Shown here one piece after another: positions 42,983 to 56,200 of a DNA stretch of 64,000 bases. Where the stretch lies: assembly GCA_027563935.2 (NCBI GenBank), contig CM050449.1:55321949-55385948 (forward strand), in the 5' to 3' direction. The notes under the pieces were generated by a model. The model saw only the letters and a list, made by a program, of their open reading frames with translations, searched no databases and was not told the origin of the DNA. Each line of letters opens with the position of its first letter. Position 1 is the stretch's first letter. The translations under genes and the position numbers were made by a program. Origin of the DNA: Costus lasius (Eukaryota; Streptophyta; Magnoliopsida; Zingiberales; Costaceae).

Positions 42983-45290
42983 TAGTGATGTGTGTGGGCC
43001 ATTCAATAAATAAGCCAGAGGAGGGTACATCTACTTCATCACATTTACTGATGATTTCAGTAGATATGGTTATGTCTATCTGATGAGACATAAGTCTGAA
43101 TTCTTTAAGAAATTTAAGGAGTTCAGACATGAAGTAGAGAACCAGCTTGGTAGATCCATCAAAACTCTTCGATCAGATCGTGGTGGAGAGTACCTAAGTG
43201 GTGAGTTCTTTGACTATCTTAGAGAGTATGGGATCTTATCCCAGCTCACTCCTCGTGCAACACTTCAATGGAATGGTGTGTCTAAGAGGAGAAATCGAAC
43301 CTTGTTGGACATGCTTCGGTCTATGATGAGTCATGCAACTCTACCTCCCTTATTCTGGGATTTTGTACTTGAGACAGCTTCTCTTATACTGAATAACGTT
43401 CCATCTAAAAGTGTCTCCAAGATACCATACGAGGTATGGAGTGAGAGACGCCATAACCTCTCTTTTATCAAGATATGAGGATGTGAGGCTTATGTCAAAC
43501 GTTAGGATTCTACCAAGTTAGAATCTAGATCTGATAAATGTGTGTTTGTGGGGGTATCCTAAGGAAACTAAAGGATACTACTTCTATATCCCTACCGAGA
43601 ACAAAGTCTTTGTTGCTCAGAGAGCTGTCTTTCTAGAGAAAGAATTTCTCATAAAAGAAGTTAGTGGGAGAAAGTTTAACTTGGACGAGGTCCAAGTGCA
43701 ACCATAAGACACAGAGATAGAACCTGAGCCCCCTGCACTAGTTGCTAAGCAGTCTGAGGCTCAGACACAGGTCCCACGTAGGTCTGGGAGGATTCATCAT
43801 GCACCTGAGAGGTATGGGTCGTTGCCGACCCAATATGACGGGATTTTCTTCATTGTGCTGCCTGATGGGGTAAAACCCATAGGATGTAAATGGATCTTCA
43901 AGAGGAAGATCGACATGGATGGCAATATAGTTACCTTTAAGGGTAGACTTATGGCTAAAGGATTCAAGCAAGTCCACGGGGTGGACTATGATGAAACCTT
44001 TTCGCTAGTTGCCATGATCAAGTCCATTCGGATACTGCTTGCTATAGCTGCATATCATGACTATGAGATATGACAGATGGATGTTAAGATAGTGTTCCTT
44101 AATAGAAAGGTGACAGAGGATGTGTGTATGACACAACATGATGGCTTCATCCATCCTGCAGATGCCAATAAGGTTTGCAGGCTAAAGAAATTCATCTATG
44201 GATTAAAGCAAGCATCTTGAAGTTAGAATCTTCGATTTGATGAACCTGTGAAAGATTATGGCTTTATCAAAAGTGAGGACAGTGGGAGCTTGGTGAATTT
44301 TCTGGTCTTGTATGTCGATGACATACTGCTCATTGGAAACAACATCCCTAGTCTTCAGTCTGTGAAGACATGGTTGGGGAAGTGTTTCGAGATAAAAGAC
44401 TTAGGAGAGGCCGCCTATATCCTAGGCATGAGGATCTACCGGGATAGATCCAAGAGGCTCCTGGCCCTTAGTCAAAGTACCTACATTAATAAGGTCTTGG
44501 AGACGTTCAAGTTGGAGCAATCCAAGAAAGGATACCTTCTAGTGAGACATGACCTTACTCTCTCAAAGAGCCAGTGTCCCACCACACGGGCTGAGAGGGA
44601 TGACATGAGTCGAGTGCCCTATGCTTCGGCAATAGGCTTGATCATGTATGCAATATTGTGTACTAGACCAGACGTGGCTTATGCTATGAGCATAACCAGC
44701 CGATACCAATTCAATCCAGGTTTGCAGCACTAGGTGGTTGTAAAAAATATCCTGAAATATCTGAGAAGAAGGATGTATTCTTGGTCTATGGGGGACAGAA
44801 AGAGCTCAGTGTTCAGGGCTACACTGATGCGTCATTCCAGTTCGACCCTAATGACTTCAGATCACAGGCAAGCTATGTGTTCAAGATGTATGGAGGTGCT
44901 GTATGCTGGAAGAGCTTCAAGCAATCTACCATAGCTGATTCTACAACTGAGGCTGAGTATGTTGCCGCTTATGAGGCAGCCAAAGAAGCCGTTTGGATGA
45001 GGAAGTTCATCTCTGATCTTCAGGTGGTTTCATATGCTGTGGATCCCATTGAGCTCTATTGTGACAACAATGGGGCTATTGCACAGGCAAAAGAACCACA
45101 GTCTCATCAAAGGTCCAAACACATACTCAGGAGATTTCACCAGATCAGAGAGATAATTGACATAGGTGATATCAAGATTAGCAGAGTTGACACAGAGAAC
45201 AATCTAGCAGACATACTGACCAAGGCTTTGGCACAGCAGAAGCATGATGGTCATGCAAGGGATATGGGGTTGAGGTTTCTCAACCTCTAG
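42983..45290 (+). pseudogene. Outer Angela element: rest of integrase, reverse transcriptase and RNase H, broken
   Basis: It resumes exactly where the frame was cut at 33523 (DVCGPFNK, then FITFTDDFS). Readable blocks are the integrase core at 43083-43478 (RSDRGGEY; the NGVSKRRNR region), the reverse transcriptase start at 43822-44073, the reverse transcriptase with YVDD at 44248-44733, and RNase H at 44781-45290 (NLADILTKAL intact). Faults include a stop just after FNK, an extra G near 43550, a deletion of about 126 bp near 43845 relative to the inner element, and several TGG or CGA codons turned to stops near 44072-44220. Dead, but useful as the unmutated reference for the inner element's stops. 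Confidence 0.92.
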
Positions 45291-45311
45291 GTATTAGTGC
45301 AAGTGGGAGAT

Positions 45312-47367
45312 TGTTGGTGTTTATGCCCTAAGACCTAGTTTTGGTCTATCTTTGTACTACTTGACATTGATATTTCTTATATATCATTCTGGTTTTGTCA
45401 TTATCATGTTTAGTTTACATCTGCAATTATGTTCATACATGATAATGTCCCTAGAGACAGATTGAATATGTGCTCAAACTCATGTCCCCAGTCAATGTAC
45501 CTTAGTGGATATGGGATAGCTATGGTACATGTAAGACTGTTATATGGGTTGGTTAGGCATGAGGTGCTGATGCAGACATATGGGTATATCAGTGGTAGAT
45601 ATACTAGACTAACCCGCTGTAAGGCAATGACTTGGTGTCATGAGTTATCCTAACAAGTGACAGGAAATGCATTGATCCCTTGACTTGAGGTCATTGACTC
45701 TTTTATATGGCTAGGAACATACTTTGATACAACCTAACACCTCACCGTAGTTGGAAGGTCATAATAGTTGTCATTGAGCATGCAACAACCCATATGAAAA
45801 GGTCAATGTACAGACAGAGGATTTGCCCTTTCCTAAGGGAAGCATCATATCCATGGGGCCCTGCCTATAGTTCTTTGACTAAAAGTGTATGACCATACCC
45901 AGGTGAGAACCTGATTTAGTCATGACCATGAGATTGGGTGAAAATAAGTAGTGACACACTTGTCCAATCAGATATTAGTTTGGCAAAGAGACTATAATGC
46001 ATCTGTATCTAGTTGCGATGATGGGGATGTCGATGTCGATGTCGATATCCATTCCAATGACTTGGGTAGCAACAATGCACTGTTAGGTGTCACTCACTAC
46101 TTGTGGTGACCTTAGGTCAGCACTACCAACATCAGAGGAACCTACAGGGTCGCACACCTTGATACTCAAGTTCTCGTATTGATCGGGAAGCCTTATGATC
46201 GAGTTATTGGATAGCTCAGATCTATTTGGGAGATTTCATCAGTGCCAATGGGCCTGATGAGATGGAAGAGAGTTATTGGAGCCAAACTTCATTTTTGGCA
46301 GGTTGACCCGAAATTGACCATGGTTGGTCACATTTGACTTTGGGTTGCATTGGATTGGATCCAATGGCTTAATCAATCTTTGTAATGAAGTTTGGGTTAG
46401 CTCATTACCCAATGAGGCTCAAAAATAAGTTGTCATGAAGAGACAATGGGCTAAAAGGGTATAATGGGGATAAATATCCTCCATTGGCACCTATGGGCAT
46501 AATGGGGAGGAGTTGGCACAATTTGCTTCATATGGAAGCAATTGGCGCATCCCCTTGTTCCTTGGATGGTATGCTTGCCTTTATGGCAAGCCTTGGGGCT
46601 AATATAACGTGGATGACTTCATAGGAAAGTCTTAGGCGCATATGGCTAAGTGGAAAGGGTTTATAGAAAGCTCTTGGAGAATTTCCTTAACCCTAACCCT
46701 AATTGCTTCCCCTCTCATACCCTAGCCGCATGCCCCTTCATGTGTTGTACCCACACCCCTTTTGCCTTGACGTCTCATGCCTCTATATATCAAGGGATAT
46801 GCGAGAGGCTCTATATACAATTGAATTGGTGTGTGCAATCAACAAGTGCAAGGCAAAGGCTTGGTGGCGTATCTCTTCATCTCAAAGCCGCAAGCCTCCT
46901 CTCATCTTCCTCCTCTTGGCGCAACTTGGAGGAGGGCTTGGCGACTTCAGTTCCTCTTCCATCAAGCCACAAGCTTGCTTCTCTTCTCCCCTTGGCGCAA
47001 GAGACTCTAGTGCTTGGCGGCATTGCTTCATCCTTCCTCTTCATAGGCGCATCTTCTCTTGAAGGTGTTGCAAGTATAGAAGAAGGTGAACAAAGGCTTG
47101 GATCTTCTTCCCGAGGCTAGCACCAGGCATGGAAGAAGTGGACTCAAGGCATTCGTGTGTGAGAGACTGTAGAGGGTGCACGCTTGGGCGCCTACTTCGA
47201 CATCGGCCTCCTCTTGCTCTAGGTACTTTCTATCTCATCGTGTCGACCCCCTCGCAAGACGATCTTCATTGGGTTTTTGGGACCGGCCTGTTTCAGGGAT
47301 ATTCTTCTGCTATGCAATTGTATTGTTTGATGAAAAATTTATAAAATATCTCAGGGGTTTCCCAACA
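45312..47367 (+). repeat. 3' LTR of the outer Angela element
   Basis: 2056 bp, TGTTGG...CCCAACA, preceded by a GTGGGAGA purine tract. It has a TATA box near 46783-46790 and the same TAACCCTAACCCTAA word near 46688. It contains GATGTC triplicated near 46026. Confidence 0.92.
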
Positions 47368-48261
47368 TTACTCGAGCTGCAACGCATCGCCAGGAGGAAG
47401 AACTTGGAGGTAAAGCGAGTTCGTCGGAGTCTCCGCCGCTTCAGCTTCTAGTGTAGTCGGCGACGACGATTTCTTTGTTCTGGGCTACTATACAGCTTCA
47501 TAGCAAGGTAAGTCTACTTCTCTGAAGTTTGAGTTTAGTTCCATTGAGTTTCTGTGAAGTTTTGGGTGTCGACGGCGGCGGCGCCATTATCGATAGTTTG
47601 GCTGCTTCGTGTGCTTTGACCGTGAGTTGAAAGCCCACCGCAGCTAGTTGGGGAGCTTCTCTTCATCCTCAGGAGCTGTTTGGCAAAGTTTGATGGTGAA
47701 TAGAAGCTCGACGCGCCCTTAGGAGCTCGCCGGCGCAAGCGGCGGACGCAAGTCTAGCAGCCTTGCACGGTGCGATCGAGCAGCTGGTTCAGTGTGATTT
47801 TAAGGTTTGGGTGGCTTATTTGGAAATTAACCCGGCCCAGCTGAGTTTTGAAATTGATTTGAACCGGCTCAACAGATTGAGCAGTTCAATTTCAATTTCT
47901 GCCCAGCGCTAGTTTTTGGACCGGTTCAACCCTATTTCGGTCAAACTATGGTTGGTTCATGTAGTCATTGGAAAGTTTGTGAAATTGCCTATCTAATGGT
48001 GCTAAGCGTGTCTCTGGATAGTTTGTATATTTTGTGTAATTTAAGTTTAAAGTGTTGGTCTGACTTGGTTCAGGGTGAATCTGACTGGTTCACTACAATT
48101 CTATCTGGTTCAATGGCTTTTGGGTTCGGTTCACTAAATCCAAGGTTGGTTTCCTAGGTTTTGGGATGTTTTACATCTATTGGTGGTCTCTATTTTCATG
48201 TTTGAATCTTATTTGATAAAGTTTATGTACAAATCTATGTTTCAGAGTGATTGATCCACTG
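47368..48261. other. Unassigned repeat-like sequence between the Angela element and arm 2
   Basis: A GC-rich first half with 5'-leader character (CTCGAGCTGCAACGCATCG; GGCGGCGGCGCC) is followed by AT-rich sequence with many GGTTCA/TGGTTC words. It is probably the right-hand remainder of the TGTAATATCCC LTR into which the outer Angela element jumped. I could not find its end or a target duplication. No gene is seen. Confidence 0.4.
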
Positions 48262-48855
48262 TTTGGCCTGCATCGCTTGATATCCAGTTTTCTTGGCTTT
48301 TCAAAGGTAAGACCTCAAACCAGATTTCTGTATATAAAAGTTTGTTATCCTTGTTTCCGTTGACTCAGATAGTATAGTATCCTGTGCAATCAAAGATTTG
48401 CTAGTGTTATTGTTGTTATATCAGTTCTCAGTTTTTGTATACCAGTTAAGTATGTTTCTAGCATGTTGTTGTTATCAGTATCCACATTGTGGACATCAAA
48501 TTTGCATAACCAGTTTTCTAGTATCCACGTGTGTGGACAGTTGTATTGAGAACATGCCCAGTTCCATTTGGGGTCAGTATCCACTATGTGGACAAATTGG
48601 GGTCCCAAGTTAGCATGCATCGAGATTTGTGACGCATGGTAGCGTGTGTGTTCACCATGTAAGGTGTGTGATTCACCTTATCATGCGTATTCGGGGTGAC
48701 AACCCCACAAACCAGTAGGTATTGCTCACAGTTGATTTATGCTTGGTATTAGTTTCTGCTTTTGATCCATGATAACCTAGTTGAATCAGTTTATCCAGTT
48801 GCATTACAATTCTCAGTTTACACCTTCTAGATTCCAGTTAACAGTTCCTGTTTAT

Positions 48856-49535
48856 AGTCTTCTACGGTAGGATGGACTCTATCTACTATAAAAAAGAGTA
48901 TATCCGCTATGAAATAAACTATATTCATCATAGCAGAGGCTCTATCCACAATAAGGTAGAGCTCATCCACATTAGGATAGACTCTATCTTCTGTAAAATA
49001 AAGTCTATCCATGATAGGATGATTCTATCCACTATAAAATAAAATCTATCCACCATAGCATAAGATGTATCCACGATAAAGTAGAGCTCATCTATTGTAG
49101 GATAGAATCTATCTACTATAAAATAGAGTCTATCTACTGTGAAATAGACTCTATCCACTATAATAGAGTCTCCATCCACATTAGGATAGACTCTATATTC
49201 TATAAAATAGAGTCTATCTATGATAACTTAAGCTCTATTCACGATAGGATGACTTTATCCACTATGAAATAAACTCTATCTACCATAGTGTAAGCTCTAT
49301 CCACTATGAAATAAACTCTATCCACTATAGCATTAGCTCTATCCATGATAAAGTAGAGTCCATCCATAGTAAGATAGACTTTATCTACTATAAAATAGAG
49401 TTTATTCACTATGAAATGACATCTATCCACCATAGCAGAGGCTCTATCCATGATAAAATAGAGCTCATCCATGGTAGGATAGACCTTATCTTTTGTAAAA
49501 TAGAGCCTATCCACAATATCTTAAGCTCTATCCAT
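48856..49535. repeat. 21-bp minisatellite, arm 2
   Basis: Same array and order of variant units as 6446-7125, inverted. No gain or loss of a whole unit was noticed between the arms, which is unusual for an old minisatellite and suggests recent duplication. Confidence 0.88.
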
Positions 49536-52500
49536 GATAAAAATATTATAACATTATATGAGTTTAGGCATATTACTATATGATTTCTTCAATAATTTTC
49601 TAGAAGACCTTCTTAGTTAGACCCCTTCTTTTGGCTTTAACTGCAAAGCTGGATGGAGGTATGATTAAATTTATGTAAGCAATTAATGAAAAATTGTATA
49701 TTTGTTGATTCAACCTGTTACTTGCTATGACGCCATGGAGAAGAATGTGACCCTGTGGAAGGAAAAAACACCAAGCTTTCCTAGCCAACGAGAGGTCAAC
49801 GTCAGCAAAAAAAAATTTCACTGGTTCAGTGAGAGGCAAGAGAGTGAGAGAGCTCGAGAGTCGCATGGGAGAGTGATGCAGGGCGGAAGTTTGAGAAGAG
49901 TTGGAAAAGAGAAGAGAAGAGGAAGAAGAAGAGAAGAAGAGAAACCCTTAGCTTAGCAAGCTAAGGGGGAAGAGAAGAACTACATAATCCTAAACCTAAC
50001 CTCACAAGGAGGAAGACAACACCACGAAGGTTCCAAAAAAAGTATTCTAACTTCACTTCTCCAAAATGAGAATTACATCCGTTCTTATAGCCTTTTCACC
50101 CTCAACGACAATATTTCCCTCAGTTTAATCTAGTGGCTGCTTTCTCTTGGTTTGAATTTGAACGGTAGTGATGATGCCATTCTTCAAGCAACTTGATTGG
50201 TAGCTAGGGGCGGTTGCATGCTAAGTAAATGTTTGCTTAGCAGCTAAGATTTGGTAGGCTGCTTTACTTGGAGTTCTCGGCTGAAGATGGCTGCTTGAGT
50301 TCTTTGGCACATGCAAGAGATGGTGAAGTCTGATTGGCTGTTGACGTTTGTATGGTGTTAATTGGATGGTGCTTGGCTGAAGCGGCATGTTGACTAGAGT
50401 TGAAGATTGGTGTGAAGAACTTGCATGCATGTAACGTTGCTGCTTGATTGAAGTTGACTTTGTCTTCCAATTGTTGACTTGTCATTGGGATGCCTTGATT
50501 TCCTTTGATGAGCTTGGCTGAAGATTGAAGCTTGATGTGATATTCAATTTGAGCTTTGACCTTCTTTGATATATTGACTATTTGACTTTGGACTTAGCTA
50601 ATCATACTAAAATAAGGAGAATGCAAACTTAAACTAATTGCAGCCTAATACATTAACTAAAAATTTAAAATGCTTAGAAAATAAAACCTAGGCTAATTAC
50701 AATAAAACAAGGGGAAAGAAAACAAAAGATTAAGTCCCCAAAGATGTCCCTACATCAGAGAGAGAAAGAGTGAGAGTGGGTTAATGCAATTCTGAAAACT
50801 AACTAGGGTTCGTTGTAGTGTGAGTAACGAGGCATTAACAGGGCTGAATGTTCTTTAAAATTAATAAAATTTGATCTACATTAGGATTGTGTTCTTGAAT
50901 CCAAGGAGGCCCTGCCGAAGATACCTTGATCAGGCCCTTGCCTAGGAAACTTTTTCATTGGAAAAACTCTTCTATGTTGAAGTGCAGCTAATAGCATGAC
51001 AACAGCAAACTTGTTGTGCCAAAAGCAGCTAACTTATTTGTGTATAAACTAAGGCTCAAATAACACTATGAGCAGCCTAGGGTTGCACGTATACCATTGA
51101 TGGAGGCCGAGTTTTAAGGGTTTGTCTAAGGACTGATTCCTAGGGCATGTGGCTCACAAATATAGTAATAAACATTCAAGAGATAAGAAAATGACAACTA
51201 AAACTAAGGACATGAAAGTAAAGAGAAGAGTAGAATGGTTGTCACTTAAGGCCCTTCAATTATAGTTGGCTTTAAAAGTGTTGTCTTGATTTTCTGGATG
51301 AGATGGCACCCAAATATGGTTGTCTTCCTTTGATTGTTGTAGGTGGTGACTTGGAATTGCTAACATTGGCCTAAATTGTTGATGTGGCATTTGATGATGT
51401 GGCAATTGAGGTGTTATGATATCCTAGGTGGATGAGAATGTTTGTATGGTTACACATGCAAAGCACCCTACTCTAAGTTACAACCTACTATTTGATTCTA
51501 TGAAATTTGTTGAGGGTGTTTTTGTCTTTAAGAAATAGTAATCAATTAGCGGACGAATTTTTTTGGATAAAAAATTTGATGTGTAATTTTGACTAAGCAA
51601 AAAATTAGTTAGGAGCTAGAATTGGATTTGATTTTGACCATGGGTTCGAATTTGACATTATTACAAGAGCTATTGAAAATTACTACGAGGGATTAGAAAA
51701 TATGTAGCAATCTAATTCTGATAAGAAAATTAGATTTTTGTGGAAAATGGACGGTAAAATAAATTGATCTACCTATTTAATTGAACTAAAGAGGAGAAAA
51801 GTCAAAATCAAAGTAGAACTTGGGTGAAGAAGATGTGGCTTTATTTTGATCAATCAATTTTGACCAATCAAATCGGGAGTTGGGTAAAAATTACAAATTT
51901 TTGCAGCAAACAATGATTTGAAATCGTGGCAACGCAATAAAAAAAATAATAAAATATTAAAAATCATGAAAGCATGTGGCAATCGAAAATTTGGATCAAA
52001 ATTTTAAATTTTGACCATGAAGCCATGTCGCATCATAAAGAAAATAAAAATAAATAGAGGGCAAGTCACTCGCAAGACAAAGAAACATGCAGACAAGGCA
52101 ACAAAACATGGGAACAAGACATCACAATGTTCAAATACTTTCGCTACGAGAATTGAGAGACATTCTGAAATAATGTAGAGATCATTCTGAAATAAATATT
52201 TATCTTAATTGAGAGACAATTATAAAATAAATAATAATTTGATAAAGAAATAACTTTAAAATAAATAGCGAGACTTCTCCTGCCGAACCTCCACAAATCC
52301 GAGGGAGACCTCGTCAACCGAACCTCATCAAAACCATCTGCTGAATTTCCAGCCTCGCTCCAGGATAAAACAGCGCACAAAGAGTTCTCGTCTGTCCGAC
52401 GCTGATGTAAAATAAGAGGAAAGAACTTCAAAATTCCATCGGGTTGCTTCCGACATCCGACCACAAAGATGTGAAATTATGGACACATCTTCTTCTCGAT

Positions 52501-53233
52501 CCTATGAACTGACGAGTAAAAGAATCTGGCCATCTGTCCGACCACAAATATCTCAGAGTTTTCTTCACCGAATTCAACATTCGCCTATCTGATCAAATCA
52601 AAACTCTATCCATGCCTTCTTCTCGAGTGTGCGCACCGATAAACGAGAAGATCCGATTATCTGACAGTCAAATTGCCGAAGCCAAAAAGTTTTCCGACGA
52701 TCCTTGCTTCTTCTTTTCCAACTGCTAATAGTGTAACAAAAGAACTGCTAATAGTGTAACAAACAACACATAGGAATGTCTATCTATATAATTTGCATAC
52801 CCAAACAGAACTCCAAAGTTTATATATAATATTAAAACTGAGAATAAACTTATATATCAATTATGTAGCAGAACCCCGAAAACCATTCAGATATCTTTTT
52901 CCACTATATATTAACCTAGCCAGATTAACACATACCATACGTTCAGTATTTTACCAGTGGACCCTGGAACCATTTTGATGTTACTTTTGCTAACAAAACA
53001 ACTACTCCAGCTTCAAGTGCACAGCGAATAGAAAGTCATCCAGATATCCTTTTCCACTATATATTAACATAGCAAGAATATCATATACCAGATACGTTCA
53101 GTCATTTAACAGTGTACAGTGGATCCATCTGGATGTTCCTCTTCCTAACGAAACCAATACACAAGCATCGTGCACAACAAAAAGAATTCTGATCATTGTA
53201 GCGTTCCACAGGTCAAAGTCGACAGCCTTTATC
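49536..53233. other. No gene recognised; AT-rich repeat-like DNA of arm 2
   Basis: Counterpart of 2449-6445. It contains the deletion scar near 52260 (286 bp missing relative to arm 1) and the RPB6 3' flank just before 53233. Short frames mirror those of arm 1 and have no domain. Confidence 0.5.
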
Positions 53234-56200
53234 TCAGTCGCCACCTACTTGTCTCTTCCACGAATCCTCCACAATTAATTCATCCACTCCCCAGTCTTCA
53301 TAACTGTGCAATATGCAAAAGAATCACAATGTCAGTTGATAATGCCAAATTCATCCGTAGTTCAAAATTGAAACATGAAACATATTAATTGAATGTACCT
53401 TCCATCCGGCAAATATCGTCGAATGGTAAATGGTATCTTGCGCTCACGAAGTTCTTTCATTGCAATCTAAATTGCAAAAGAAGCAGGATTATAAGACAAT
53501 CTAGCTCAAAACTGGATAGCAGCATTTGGAATGATGTGCTAGGGAAAATCTAAATGTAGCAAATCACAAATCATTGGAAAGAAACAGCATCATATCGTCT
53601 ACCAATTGCCATGAAAAGTGGATCCATTTTCCTTCTTAATTTCTGCTTTCTACTTGTACCAGATTAAAAGATCAAGCGGAGAGATGTACAGCATAAACAA
53701 AAAATTGTGGCTTTCAACATGTTGAATCTCAATATAAAGCACAACTTAAATTAATAATTATTTCTGCAGGCTGGTCTGAATACATCATGTCAAAACCATA
53801 CCTCCAGGGGATCAGTCTCACCCTCTAACTCCACCATCACGGGAGCATTCATGCTGTTCAATCATGTCAGACACCAATTAAAGGGCTAAAGCAAAATGGA
53901 ATCACAGTTGACTTGTGTCATACCTGATTTGTAGAGCTCGTGTACCAAGAATTCTTGCCCGCTCATATTTTGTCATGTATTTTGAAGTTTTTCTAGGCCG
54001 TGCAACAACTTCTTGTTCTTTTTCATCACCCTCCCCTAGAACATCATCTGGAGCATCTTTGTTGTTGTTTTCTTGGTCCTCCTCTGCTCCTTCCTTCACG
54101 TGTACATATTATCATACATTACCACTCATAAAAACAATATTGGATATCTAAGTTGATGCGGAAAAAAAAAGCCAGTTTCTACCTCAATTTCAGGCTCCGG
54201 AGGCTCATCATCATAACTGTAAGAATAATGTAAGATTTAGATAGTGTTAATAAACAATAAAGAAAATTTAGCAATGCATGTTAATACCTCTTCAGCAAGG
54301 ATACAATTGAAAACAATTAACACATTTAATAAAACAATATAGCATGACCTAGGATACGGCCTAGCTTTAAATATACTACAAACTAACCAGGCTACTCCAA
54401 TTACATTAAACGTTAATTCTACATTATCTATTGAAAATTAAAGTATAACATTCTAACAAAATATGGGTTCAAACTTCAAAGAATTACCTTACGTAGTGTT
54501 TACTAGGGGAGAAAATGGAAAGAAAGGATAGAAAAGTTACTTTTCCTTTGTTTATTGGAACAGACAGAAAAATAGGAACGGAAAAGCAAAGGAAAATTTA
54601 CCCCCTTTCAGTTGTTTCATTGTCCCTCCGAATCAGGCGGACAACGAATCAAAGAAAAAAAAAACAACACAGCGACCCTCGCCGTTCGCCCGTCGCCTCA
54701 CCTGCTGCCTCTGACGCCCGTCGCCACGCCTGCCATCGACTGTCGCCGTTCGCCCCCTACCTCGCTTGCCGCCTCCTCCGCCGTTCGCCGCATTCGCCCC
54801 TCGCCTCACTTGCTGCCTCCGACGCCCGTCACCTCGCCTGCCATCGACCCTCGCCGTTCGCCCCATTCGCCCCTGCCTCGCCTGCCGCCTCCGACGCCTA
54901 TAGCCTCGCCTGCCATCGACCTTCGTCTGCCTCACCGCCTCGATGTCCGCCTGCCATCTGCCTCGGCCATTCGCCTATCGTCACCCGTCTCTCCCTCGAG
55001 TCCTCTGCCTGCTCTACCCTCGTACGCGCTACCGCTACTGCCGCCCGCCGACAACGATGACCAGAACCATGCCGACGACAACGAACCACAGCCACGCCTG
55101 CTCAATGGTTTTTTTTCTCTGTTCACACATGATTTTCGCGTGACTCACCTTTCCTTTCTACCCATTTTCCTTTCTTCTCAAGTTTTCTTTTCCAGCCAGT
55201 TTCTTTCCTTTTCGGTATACACAGTAGTATCACACAAAAACAAATTTCGATGGTAAATAAAAATATTAGTCTTAAAATAGATATAACTAGCCATCATTAA
55301 TTACAATAGCATCACAACAGAAATAACAATAAAAAATGAGTACACATCAGCATCTCAAAATAAGACAAAAAAAAATCAAAATCTAATTAATCAAATCCAC
55401 TAGATATTATTTGTCACTAATAAATCCATTATCATCTACCTCTTTCCCCAACATTATCGTCATTCTCATTATGGAACAGTGTAGCATATCCTTCAACTTC
55501 TTCTAAATCCTCAAAATCAATGTCTTCTAATTCTTTTTTATTCTCCAAAAAAATGTATCATCTTCCACTTTAACCACATTATCTTTTCCTCGTTTGGTTG
55601 AAGAGGATGCACTTACCAAACCTTTCTTTATATGAGATGTAACAACAAGAATACTAGGGGTTCCTTTTTTAAAAAATCTTTGCGATACTAGTATATGTTA
55701 TAGACTCTCCAACTCCTGAAGCTCTATAAACATTTTCCTAGTTAAAAACATTATCATTTTCATCCTCAAAAACTTTTCTTCCTAGCAGCATCATCATCAT
55801 CACTCATCTTCCCGAATTACCACTCATTACACATTAATATCATGTGCAATCTCTATGTTTTCCACTATTTCCAATTTCCACAACATGAAAAGCATATGCA
55901 ATGGCCAAAATAGCCAAACCCACTACACTACAAGTATTGCATTGTGGAATGCTCAAAATCTGCAATGCAAAAAACTGTGGCAATAGCCACAACTTGACAA
56001 CCTTGGGATCACATTTATACTCTTCCTCTTCTTAAATTTCAATCAATACCCTCCTCTTCCTCATTTGGTACTATTAAAGTTGATGCTTTGCCACTTCTCT
56101 TTTAACTTCCTAGCTAGTAAGAATATTTTTTCCCACCTCTTTGAAGCTCTTATTACAATTAACCATTTCAAAATATCATTGCCAAACACCAATTTTTCTT

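Larger units (their letters stand above)
26558..47367 (+). mobile_element. Outer, older Ty1-copia element, Angela-like, with two nested insertions
   Basis: The 5' LTR is 26558-28613 and the 3' LTR 45312-47367, both 2056 bp, with ends TGTTGG...CCCAACA. An initiator-Met primer site (TGGTATCAGAG) sits two bases after the 5' LTR, and a purine tract (GTGGGAGA) precedes the 3' LTR. Flanks are TTTCT and TTACT, a target duplication with one change. Removing the nested elements at 30109-32100 and 33524-42977, with one copy of each duplicated target, leaves about 9.36 kb, the size of the younger relative. The coding region has many stops, frameshifts and deletions. Angela affiliation is inferred from LTR ends, LTR length, the long leader and the Gag sequence. 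Confidence 0.9.
48262..55446. repeat. Large inverted repeat, arm 2 (right)
   Basis: Inverted copy of arm 1 carrying RPB6 exons 2-6 on the minus strand, the GC-rich block and the minisatellite. It lacks about 204 bp and 286 bp present in arm 1. Homology is still running at 55446, where arm 1 meets the window start, so the true outer end is unknown. Confidence 0.93.

Noticed and set aside
1..55446. Plastid inverted repeat or a giant foldback transposon
   Set aside because: The arms carry a nuclear spliced RPB6 gene and nuclear repeats, no plastid genes, and no terminal duplication or transposase linked to the arm ends.
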